Shown: positions 10,285 through 19,790 of the stretch, piece by piece
How positions within the stretch are numbered: the stretch's first letter is position 1
Layout: each line of letters opens with the position of its first letter
Assembly (NCBI RefSeq): GCF_028769735.1
Contig: NC_088171.1
Location: 66,198,216-66,262,215, forward strand
Direction: 5' to 3'
From: Zonotrichia leucophrys gambelii
Lineage: Eukaryota > Chordata > Aves > Passeriformes > Passerellidae
DNA length: 64,000 nucleotides
Notes under the pieces: generated by a model
Told to the model about the DNA's origin: nothing
Seen by the model: the letters and a program-made list of their open reading frames with translations, nothing else
Databases searched by the model: none
Translations under genes and position numbers: made by a program

Positions 10285-13024
10285 CATGACACTCTATAGT
10301 TGGCTGATCTTGAAAGCATGACAGTTGTTAAGCAGAAAAGAAACAAAAAAATAAAGCATGAGAGAATGTTCAGTTGATGCTATGTACATTCTTTGAAATG
10401 GATGGAAAAAGGCCAGAGGGAACAGAAAATGATAATACATTGGAAAGAATCCCAGCCTTAATTGTTTTCATGTATGTAATGTAATAAAAAGGTTAAAGCA
10501 CTAATATGCCTGACTACAGTCATTTGGTTTGAAAACCAGAACTGCAGGTCAGGCTTTAAAAAAAGGAACTGTATACTATTATTATAGGCTTCAATTTTAC
10601 CCAACCCTCATTATAAGCATTCTGGAAGTAATGGTGTAGGGGTTGAAATGCACTTATTTCTGTCCAGGTGAAAGAGCAGAGACAGTCCCACGTACAGTGC
10701 ACATTTAATTTCTGTGACTGCAAACTGCATTAGAGAAAGGCACAGTGAGGACACTGAAACCAGATTCAGCACAGTCACATGCTAAGTAACAAGTGAAAAT
10801 AAAACATGCCATTCACTACAAAGAGGAAATTACTTTCATTTTAAAATGTGTTTACAATGTTGTTGCTTTTTCAACCTAATTTTTGAACCTGTGTTTTTAT
10901 TAATGCAAACAGCAACTTCTTACATTTTTAATGATCTTTCCATGCTGTCAGATCCCAAAGGTACTTGGCAGATGGTACGACAAGGGCTCGCTTTATACCC
11001 GTTGCTGAAATAAACCATTTGAGGTTGAAATAAGGCTATCATCCTGCCTTATTATGATAATGGGATCATGTCTGTAACTCTACCGGGAAGAATTTTCTCC
11101 TTCCCATCTCCAAGGCATCAAAATCTTCCCAATTCTTAATTTTTAGTATTTTACCTGTGAGTTATTTGTGGGTGGAAACAATGGTGTCCCTAAGTTCACT
11201 AAGAAGTGAATCTGATAGGACTTGGCAGCTACTAATGAAGAGACTTTTTGTGGACTCATTCTGGGACTTACACATGAGAGGGAAATTGAGGCCAAACTGT
11301 GTAAAAATGGAGGTGATATATTATTATTTCTCCTCAAAAAGGGTTAGAGCTGTGGTTAAATTTTCCTTTTAAATCTAGCACCTCCATCAGCACCTTGATC
11401 GCAGCTGGAATGCTGGTTCAGTACTAAGTCTTAGGGACAAACAGCATGTAGAGAGTCACTGATACCATATTCTGCCAGATTAAAGCTTTCCTTGGAGGTC
11501 CTCTGTCCAAGCTCTCATCAGTCCCACTCCTACTTAATATGTGAGATATAGCACAGTCTGAACCAAAGGTGGTAAGCTACAGGCAGACAACCTGTGTTTC
11601 ACTGTGGAAAGCTTTAAAGTACTGGTGCTGCTTCAATTGTCCTAACAAGAGATGTTGCTGTGTGGAAATACAAATGTGTTTTGTTGAGAACATTCTCTCT
11701 CAGAATTGCACAAGACAGAGAGATAAGTGCATGATGCATGATATCCAGCAATAGTGGATCCTTAGGTTTATGTGTGCCATTTCATCTGGATGTTAGGATC
11801 CTACACTCATATCAGGACTGAGAAAAATGAGTTTCATGCAGTGCTTTCACACTCTTTGAGGTTTATTGTCCCAGCAATGAATGGGAGATTTACATGAGTG
11901 ACTCCTGTTAAAATTACTGTGAGTTAGGAAAGCTACAGAGTGCACATTGTGTATGAAACATATATAAAAGTAAAAAGCCGTGTATAGACATGTATGTGTT
12001 AGAGAGATGAAGTAAAAAGAGAAAGATAACTAAAAGTATTCACATATAATAAAGAAAAAAAATAATTTAAAATCAACATTTCTTTGTCCCCACAAGTCCA
12101 CTAACAAGGGATATGGTTAATTTTAATTATACAAGTCAGGAAATTCTGTGTTTCCATAGAAACCCATCTTTGTTCCTCTTTGTGCGTGTATTTCTGCCTT
12201 ATCTTTACTTGTTCACAGAACATAAAACAAGTGTATGGCACAAGGGCTCTCTAGTAATAGAAATGAGTGCTCTTCCTTTGCACTGCCTCATGACCACACT
12301 GTGGGCTGAATATGCAACTCTGGTCTTATGTGTGACAGACACATTTCAACAGAGTTCCTACACAGTGAAACTGCAGGGACAGAGCTGAGAATCTGGCCCT
12401 GCCCTTGTGTTTATGGTGCTGTTGTGTGATTTTCCTCACATTGTGTCACCTTGCCCACTAATGGCATCTTGAGAAAGGCACAAAGTGAAGAGAACAAGTT
12501 CTGTGTTGTGCTGGAGTTGGAGCTGTGTCAATCAGAGACAAGAAATAAGCAACTAATTATTGCCTGGCATGCACAGGAAACAGAGCTGGCCGCTGATGGA
12601 GCTGCCACAGTTGCTGTAAGCACAGGGAGGGAGTGAAGGGTAGGAAATTGAGTGAAGGCAGTTGAAGAAAAGTTGATTTCCAGGTGTGTTCTGGACCACA
12701 TAATTGTGTCAGCAATTTTTTTGTGCAAGAAAAGGCTGAAAGATGTGATTGCAGCAGAAATTCCTACTCAGGTCTGCACAGGCAGCCACTAAGTAAATTT
12801 CTAAACTTCATCTGTTCTTTGGCACTATTCCCTTCATGCTGCTGGATGACCTGCCACATATTGACTTGGTTTTGTGTTCGTGGCTGCTTCCATGACCACT
12901 CAGGTTGGAGGGGAAGAAGGCACTATTTGCTCATGTTCAGAATATTGTTTCCTTCCCAAGCCTCTCCATATAAACATGCACCTGCCAATTCTTTCCCCAA
13001 ACCTGAGACTATTAACTCTGAGAG
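10285..13024. other. Unique non-coding sequence
   Basis: AT-rich sequence with A-rich patches (for example around 12030-12065) and no recognised gene or repeat. An open frame of 203 codons at 12684-13295 on the plus strand starts in unique DNA and ends inside the solo LTR. It therefore cannot be an ancestral gene in that form, and it shows no domain I know. Confidence 0.5.
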
Positions 13025-13046
13025 ATGTAGCAGCACCTTCAGAAGG
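13025..13046. repeat. Left arm (outer part) of a split 99-bp palindrome
   Basis: Bases 13025-13041 are a perfect reverse complement of 14438-14454 (17 of 17 positions). Bases 13042-13046 (GAAGG) pair with 14433-14437 and are also the target-site duplication of the LTR that follows. The arm continues on the far side of the LTR at 14378-14400. The outer arm contains TAGCAGCAC, the same nine bases as the 5' end of miR-15/16-family RNAs. I regard that as probably coincidental. Confidence 0.9.
13042..13046. repeat. Target-site duplication, left copy (GAAGG)
   Basis: GAAGG directly precedes the TGTCAT start of the LTR and is repeated exactly at 14373-14377 directly after its ACA end. A 5-bp duplication is usual for ERVL-class insertions (ERVK elements usually make 6 bp). 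It sets the LTR borders to the base. Confidence 0.9.
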
Positions 13047-14372
13047 TGTCATGGTTTGACCAGGAAGAAGTGGGAATTCTGGGAAGCTGTGGTCAAACCA
13101 ATGAAGGTTTTGGGTTTCATACTGACACCTGGTGTAGCCAGTGGGGTTTGGACACACCTCCGAGAATACACAGGGGTTAAAAGCAGGGCACTGCCCTGGC
13201 ACTTCCTCTTTTGGACATCGTCGGGCGAAGAGGTCAGATCTCTCCCCCGTCCGGCCCGCTGCTGCTGGGCGGGGGAGGGGCCAGCCACGTGGTAGGCCCG
13301 GGGCCTGGACAGAGATGGGGTTGAGGGGGCTTCGGGGGGGCTTCGAGGATGGAAGGGTGGAGGGTCCCAGAGAGTCAGCCCTCGGGCAGCCAGCCCCCCC
13401 TCTCCCCCCCCCCCCTCCCCCCAGGAGAGCAGCCAGCCAGGAGGAGAAGGAGGGAGACTGCCCGGCCGCAGCGGCAGCGTGTGGGCAGCGTGCGTGGGAG
13501 CCGTTCCGGGACCGACAGACAGAGACTGAAAACTTTTAACCCTTTCTTGCATGATTGGGGCCTTACAAAAATGCTAATCCTCCTCGAAGCTGAATAAGAA
13601 GGGAGATGAGAGATGAGATGACTTGGCCCGGAGATTGTGGAGATGATTGGATGGGGAGAGATGATTTGGAGTGGCCTTTTGGCTGGACTTTTTCTTGTAG
13701 CCATGGACTCAGTTGTTCCTGTGACACAGACTGCATTTAGGGGGAGGCAGTGCCTCAAAAACCAGGAGGGTTCATTTGTGGGGACCCCCCGGCCCCAGGG
13801 GGTTGGAAAAATATGGGGGGGACAGTTGTCCCAAAAGCAGAGACTGTGCCTTTTTGGAGTGAGACAAGGCATCCTTGAAAGACCACCCTAAAAGCAGCTC
13901 TGGCCATGTCTCGGTGGTGAGAGCACTGAGCATGGAAGGAACATGTCACAAGCGGCAAAAGGACTTTTTTTTCCCCCGGGCGGTGCCGAAGTGACAAGGA
14001 AGCATCCGGGATTTCAGTGTGTTTCCAGGAGAAGCCTATGGAACAAGAAGGACTCCTTTCCTCTTCATGAACTGCAGTTTGAGTATACTAACGTGTGGGG
14101 CCAAGGCTGGGCAGTTGTTTTGAGAGAATGTATTGGATTGGGAAAGTCAGGTGGTGGGGAGGAGGAAAATGGTTTTTTTTGTAAGGTTTTCAATTCTTTT
14201 TCTTCTTTTTCCTTATAGTCTCTCCCTATTTCCCTGTAGTTTAAGTAATAAAGTGGTCTTTATGTTTAAGTTAGAGCCTGTTTTGCTTATTCCTGGTCAC
14301 ATCTCACAGCAGACACCAGGGTGAGGCATTTTCATGGGGGCACTGGCTCTGTGCCAGGCTCAAACGATGACA
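13047..14372 (+). mobile_element. Solo LTR of an ERVL-type endogenous retrovirus, 1,326 bp
   Basis: The element starts TGTCATGGTTTGA. It ends in a sequence whose reverse complement starts TGTCATCGTTTGA, giving a 13-bp terminal inverted repeat with one mismatch and the TG...CA ends of retroviral LTRs. Exact GAAGG duplications flank it. A single polyadenylation signal AATAAA lies at 14247-14252, followed by a GT-rich stretch, as expected for the R/U5 part, which fixes the plus orientation. A possible TATA-like TTAAAAGC lies near 13169-13176. The middle (13200-13530) is GC- and CpG-rich with a C-homopolymer tract at about 13394-13428, and a GAGATGA-rich stretch follows at 13600-13670. No gag, pol or env remains and no second LTR is present, so this is the product of recombination between the two LTRs of a provirus. 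Intact ends suggest a fairly young insertion. The passerine family assignment is from memory of similar LTRs. Confidence 0.88.
14247..14252 (+). terminator. LTR polyadenylation signal AATAAA
   Basis: A canonical hexamer about 120 bp before the LTR end, followed within a few bases by GTGGTCTTTATG, a GT-rich downstream element. In a provirus this would end the viral transcript. In a solo LTR it can still terminate plus-strand transcripts entering from upstream. Confidence 0.65.
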
Positions 14373-14437
14373 GAAGGAAAGTTCAGTCATGGTCTCGAAC
14401 TAATAGAGAGTTTGAGACCATGAGTGAGCTTTCCTTC
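14373..14437 (+). other. Contiguous 65-nt hairpin, inner part of the split palindrome
   Basis: Bases 14373-14400 pair with 14410-14437 around a 9-nt loop (14401-14409). Of 28 pairs, 25 are Watson-Crick, two are G-T (14382 with 14428, 14397 with 14413) and one is a G-G mismatch (14386 with 14424). As RNA this would be a 65-nt stem-loop of pre-miRNA size. The arm may be read from either strand. No matching known microRNA comes to mind. The stem is more perfect than most old microRNAs, so a young hairpin locus or a palindromic transposon remnant is at least as likely. Confidence 0.8.
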
Positions 14438-14454
14438 TGAAGGTGCTGCTACAT
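14410..14454. repeat. Right arm of the split 99-bp palindrome, intact
   Basis: This 45-bp arm is the reverse complement of 13025-13046 plus 14378-14400 at 42 of 45 positions. Two of the three differences keep G-T wobble pairing. It is uninterrupted, whereas the left arm is split by the LTR. Complementarity stops sharply beyond 14454. Confidence 0.9.
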
Positions 14455-17400
14455 TTCAGTAGGGCAAGGATAGCTGTGCAGTTTCATTCTGTCTCCTTTC
14501 TCCCCACCCAAAAACCATGTTGGAACCTTAATCCCTCCTGTTTTGGAGAGAGCCATTTGCAGGCAGCCAGCAGAATTGATCCCAGGGGCGAGGAGCCCCT
14601 CAGAGGTCTGATGGCCAGGCTGCACTGTGTGCAGGGACTGAGACACGTTCTGAGGGGTTCACTGTGGGTGAGATGAGAGTTTGAGATAGAGAGTGAGAAC
14701 TTCAGTTCAAATCTAGAGTCCCATCTTTTATGGCAAGGCCGACAGGCTTCATCACCTTTCGTGTCTGTAAGTTGTGTGGATTGGCTTCCTTGCAGTAAAT
14801 GGATGCCCACACTTAGTGTGCAACTGCTTCTGTGGGAGTCTAGCCATAACTTTGCCTTCTGCTTTTGGGAAACCTCAGAAATGGTCACAGCCATTGCAAA
14901 GAGGAAAAGCAACATAAAGACAGGCAGTGCTACAAGCAGAAGAGATGTCATTGCTGTGAAAAGCAGATTAAGCAAGGCAGTGGTGGAGATAAATCTCTCA
15001 TTTCCATTTTTGCATACAGATGTGCTCCACCACTGGCTGCCTTTCTGTCACTAGTTTACAATCTATGACACAGATATAGTCCAGAGTTCTGTGTTTTTTC
15101 TTTATGTGGAGCATTTCTTCTCCATAGCAGACTGACTTCAAGAGCGGGGCTGTTGCTTGAAGGTGTTGGAATTTTGCATCTCTGGAAGGCCTGGATGATA
15201 CCGTCCAGCAGAGCACATGGAGCTGTCAGTTAACCACAGGACTGGTGGTGACTCCCAGCTTACCTTAAAACGTACACACCACTGTCCTGAGAGAGAGAGG
15301 AGGGGATCTGGAAACAAGCACAGGTACATCTGCAGGTATAGCAATAAATGCTGGTTGTGCAATTAAGATTGCCTATCATCTTTAACGATTCCAGGAAGAA
15401 TGCCTCTCTTCTGGTGGAGTGAAAAAGGACACACCTTTCCACATGGAGATCAATGGGCTCAGCATGAGCAGTGAGACACCCCGAGCTTCAAAATTTGTGT
15501 GCATTTGTAAAACTGAGAGCCACTGAGTCTTAAGGTGACTGATTTCACCTCCCAGTCCAAACCTGCTTTCAGGTTTGCATTCTAGTTCTTTCATTAAACA
15601 TGTAATAAACACTGACACAACTTGCCATGCAACAATGTACTGGAAAGTAACAATTTTAGCTGCTACTCTCACTTTTCCCACCCATGTATTTAAATATAAT
15701 AGTGGTTTTTTAAGCTAAAGGAAAAAAGGGAAAGGGACAAATTAGGCATCCTGGACAACTTGTACAACACCACTCTGTGTGTGTCGGAATGATATGGAAA
15801 TTTTAATCTCTTCTACTAGTTTGTTGCTGCTCTGGGAGGAAGCAACAACAACAAAAAGCCTGCCTGTAAGTACTTGTTGAAATAATGGCCACATCAAACC
15901 AGATGTTGGCCAAATGAGCAGTCTTTTTGTATGTGTTCACGTTCCCAATGCTAATATTTGATTTCTGTGCAAAAATTAAACCTCACTTAGTGCCTGCCTA
16001 CAAGCTGGATAGCCTTAAGATTATTAGGACATGTTAACACTCTTATATTTTAAACAAAAAGATCGAAAGCATTTGCTGTGCCTTTTTTTTTTTTTTAAGT
16101 CTACTTAAGCAAACAACAGCAACAAAAAATTCAGGGGTCTGATCTTGATTGAGTTGGCTCACATGGGATGTTTTGATGAGCAGAAAGCGTATGTTGTACT
16201 TAGATAGTGTCATGTAAAGTTACAGATGTGGGATCCTGCTCTGCACAGGAGATCCCCCTTGGATCAGGTGTTAAGGCACCATTGAACACTTGTTTTGCTA
16301 CCAATCTCATCCATTAAGTGGCTTTCAGTGAAGCATGCCAAGTAATAAACTAGTCATTGTAAACCTGACCGTTTAGCTCTTGCCAGAGAAACCTGATTCC
16401 CACACAGTAGCACAGAAAACATTTATACTATGAAGATTTCACAAGTCAAAATACCGCTGTTTTTTGTGACTCTCGATATCCCAAGGGTAAAAAAAATGAA
16501 TTAGTCATTAAGTTCCTGAAAAGCAATAAATTCATGTGGGTTTAAGTAGTTCACAAAACAAGCCTTTCCCCCTGTCACAACTCTTTCCCATTATGAGAAG
16601 TTCAGAGCCCTTCTCTGACAGTAAAGCTGCCACTTCTGGGGGATGGACTTAGCAAACATGAGGAAGCATCTCCTACTGTCCTTCAAGGCTTTATACTGAA
16701 TGTGTCTCAAAGCAACAGGAAAACTTTTTTCAAGGTATAATGTCCCTACAAGTGTTTTCTGGATGGCATAATTGCATGTTAGTGGAAACTGGGGTTCTGA
16801 ATCATTGTATGTATTTATATGAGCATGACTGGGTCAAAGTCAGTGGAGTCAATGGTTTAACATTGGTGCATGGCCTTTGGGATAAAACCTTGAGGCTCTG
16901 GGATCTGATTTTTTCCAAATAGTAAAGAACCTTCTGTTCTAATTGTGGTAAATGGAAACTCTGATGTTTTTGTCTTACTGGAAATTAGGCCCCTTGGTGT
17001 CTCAAACAAAACACTGAAACAAACATTTCCTAAAATACTAGAGCGTCTTCTGTTCTCTGAACATTTTGACATCAAAGTAATTTTTGGGTCCAAACCAAAG
17101 CCTACACTTGGAAATTCCTAAATGCTGTGAGAGGTTGCATTTTAGGTCCTATTCAAATGAGGAATTGCTCTAGTTTCTTAGAATGCAATCACGTTGAACT
17201 GTTCACCAGTGACATTCCACCACCCAATTTCAGCAGACCTGTTGAGTGTTTGCATCCCAGACTAAACTGCCCTTTTATTCTTCATGGCTCAGGATGATGT
17301 GGTGATCTTATCAAGTCATGAGGCTGGCTCAACTGTATGTTTATCTGAAAGCTCACAAGTTCTGGCTGTGACCATTCTCCCTTCCAGAAGTCCCTTTAGT

Positions 17401-17559
17401 ACCAAGTGAAGTGTTCAAGTGGTATTTGGAATGCTTGATGCAGCTAATAGACACATACCTCTATGTTGCCTTGCTGCTTTTCCAAACAAATGACAAAATT
17501 TCTGGATTTATCCACTCTGTGTGGAAAACAGTCCTTCTCCATGGCCTCACTACGTGCTA
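14455..17559. other. Unique non-coding sequence
   Basis: No gene or recognised repeat. The longest frame (14484-14975 minus, 163 codons) contains a hydrophobic N-terminal stretch reading LLFTAMTSLLLVALPVFMLL. It has no recognisable family and lies opposite another open frame, so I do not call it. A T-run of about 14 lies near 16084-16097. Confidence 0.45.
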
Positions 17560-17960
17560 AATTGTTGCTCCTTAAGGGTTTTGTTTGTAAAGTGGCACAG
17601 ATTTAATATAGCATGTGTTTTATTTTGAGCAGACTCTACATTATAATGAAGCAATGTAATAGAACTCTTCTGGTTGACAAACGCTCTGGTGTAAATGATT
17701 TAATTTACTAGCTGAAGCATGAGTCTACATATTATTGTACTGATCAGTCATTGCATACTAAAATCACTCATCCTTAATGTAATGATTTGGTATCCCTACA
17801 GAGAATTTGAGTCATCAGAAAGTCATTAGATACAGTAAAAAATGAAAATTACTATTACACAGCAGTAAACACTATTAACTGTTAGTTAAAACAGCATTTA
17901 ATTTAGCAATGCAACAGTTTACAAATTTCTGTAGTTTACTTAGTTCTCATATAATTGTGA
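17560..17960. promoter_or_regulatory. Possible conserved non-coding element, AT-rich
   Basis: Some 400 bases of complex, very AT-rich sequence with TTTAATTTAC, CATTATAATG, TTAATGTAATG and AACTGTTAGTTAAAAC stretches. There is no microsatellite and no open frame. This compositional style is common in conserved elements near developmental genes. It is a guess that an alignment with chicken would settle. Confidence 0.25.
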
Positions 17961-18930
17961 CTACAAAGCTAATGCTTCCAGTGCCAATAGCATGACACAA
18001 ATATAGGGTGGGAGAATATGATCAAGTATTCCAGCTCAAAGGAAAGCAACTACACATCATTACAGAGAACCATGTTAATTTTTATCTTGGTGGTTCAGTC
18101 CTATGATGCAGAATCCATGACTGATTGTAGAGAAGGCAAGGAAGAACTGAACAGTTCTGTAAGGCACCCAGGCACGGAGCTGTCACCCAGCAGTGGGGAT
18201 GGTGTGATATTTATTCTCCTGTGGCAAATGGGAAGTTTGCAAAGAAGTGGAGATGGAAGTAGAACACAGCAGAGTTTAGAGCTCTGTCATGGTATTCAAG
18301 CTTGAGCAGTGTGGTGGCTTGGTGAGTGAAAAATATCATTCATACTGAATGAAAATTCATCATGAAAAGCAGATTGCTTCCAAGGAGCAAGGTAACATGC
18401 AATGCTGGAAACCTGATGGATGTTTGCTGAGAAATAAAACACTCTTTTCAAGTATCATAGGATTTTTTATGTTTGGACAATTGAAGCGCAGTTTCTACAG
18501 GAGAACAACATTTGTGCTTCTTTAGGTTCTGTCATTTTGTGCCTGACAAACCTGGAGACATGTCACGCTTCCTGCAATGGAGCGGCTGCCAGGGGACACG
18601 TGGCTCAGTGGTGACTCCCACTTCACTGCCTGAATTTGCAGCTGAAGGCCCTATCCAGAGGGTTCCCACCATACCCATTCAACCAGCATGAAGCTGTCTC
18701 ACTCAAGCAAATGGGAATCCTGACATTTCTAAAGCTAGAGCTGTCCCTACTCTTCCAATATATTTTTTAAACTATTACTATTATTATTTAGTGAAGGGAC
18801 TTTCCCCTGGTACAGCTAGGCCCATTTCACATTTGGATTTAAGTGGAAATTAAGGGGCGTTGTTAGCCTGTGCAAAATCACACTTTTTACTGGTAAGGTG
18901 TCCTCTTGCAGGGAAGGCCCACAATAAACA
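17961..18930. other. Unique non-coding sequence
   Basis: No gene or repeat recognised. A short region at 18320-18365 contains GAATGAAAATTC-like mirrored bits but no long stem. Confidence 0.5.
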
Positions 18931-19042
18931 TCTCCTTTTTTTTTCTTTTTCTTTTTCTTTTTCTTTTTCTTTTTCTTTTTCTTTTTCTTTTTCTTTTTCT
19001 TTTCCTTTTTTCTTTTTTTTCATTTTTTTCCTTTTTTCTTCT
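18931..19042 (+). repeat. (CTTTTT)n satellite in a pyrimidine tract
   Basis: The C residues from 18945 to 18999 fall at exact 6-base intervals (ten in a row), giving a perfect CTTTTT array flanked by impure T/C tract out to 19042. Long Phe/Ser open frames across it (18860-19103) are artefacts of the repeat. Homopurine-homopyrimidine asymmetry allows triplex (H-DNA) formation and the length is probably polymorphic. Confidence 0.95.
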
Positions 19043-19735
19043 CATATGTGAAACTTGTGGCCAGCCTCTGAGTAGAAACCGTATCTCCCAAGCCCAGGAT
19101 TAGCTCCTTAACCATAAGGCTGTGGTTCCTTTCATGTTGTTTTCCTTTTGTCACACAGTGTTGTATAAATGTCCGAGGCCAGTTTTATTTCTTCCAACCA
19201 TAATCTACACAAGTTGCATAATGGACTGCCTTCTGCTGTCTCGTAATCCAGGTGAAGTGGCTGGACTAACATCAGGGGTGAATCTGATCCTTCCCTTCAT
19301 GTGTGGATGGATATTCTTTGTGGGTTCTATGTATCTAAAAGCCTGGAAAGTATTGATTTTGCAGAGTATCAAATGTATATGCCTAGACTTCACTGATAAG
19401 ATAGAATTGTGGGATTTCTCTCATTTTCATGTGTTTGAATGAAGAATTGGCTGGAGGGGCATTTTTTGCTGGTATCATATGAATGTCTGCTGATACTTTT
19501 CAGTTAGCAATAATTACATTACATCTGCTGTGTACAGAACAGGAAACAAATCCTTGCTATGAAGCTACAGTACATGGATACAGATTTTGAGTTTTGTACT
19601 GTTACATTTACTAACCACATAATTACATATTTAGTTCTATTACACCAGAACCTGAAATGTTATGGCACAGGGTATAATTACATCATTTACTCTGGAAGAA
19701 ACCCTCAAGATACAATATAAATAATAGGATTGCGG
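19043..19735. other. Unique non-coding sequence
   Basis: Nothing recognised. A 106-codon frame at 19122-19442 overlaps another on the opposite strand and shows no domain. Confidence 0.5.
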
Positions 19736-19736
19736 A

Positions 19737-19790
19737 TTCATAGAAATTAGAGGTGGAAAAGAGCCTTTTAGGTCATCTGCAGCCCAGTGA
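19737..19790 (-). mobile_element. Degenerate CR1 LINE 3' end fragment
   Basis: Read on the minus strand the segment runs GATGACCTAAAAGG, then TCTTTTCCACC, then TTTCTATGAATCC. This follows the CR1 3' terminus, in which a GATGACCTTTAAAGG-like stretch is followed by CCCTTCCAACC and ends in ATTCTATGA repeats. Only about 50 bp is recognisable and it is well diverged. Confidence 0.55.

Noticed and set aside
12684..13295. 203-codon open frame on the plus strand
   Set aside because: Runs from unique DNA across the LTR border at 13047, so it is a product of the insertion and not an inherited gene.
13049..13552. Pro/Gly/Arg-rich frames on both strands inside the LTR
   Set aside because: They lie within the CpG-rich LTR core. 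LTRs of this class do not normally code for protein and nothing matches retroviral genes.
14178..14218. GTAAG followed by a pyrimidine tract and TTATAG, looking like a tiny intron
   Set aside because: About 40 bases is below the practical minimum for a vertebrate intron, and it lies in the non-coding 3' part of the LTR.
18860..19103. Phe/Ser-repeat open frames
   Set aside because: Direct translation of the CTTTTT satellite.
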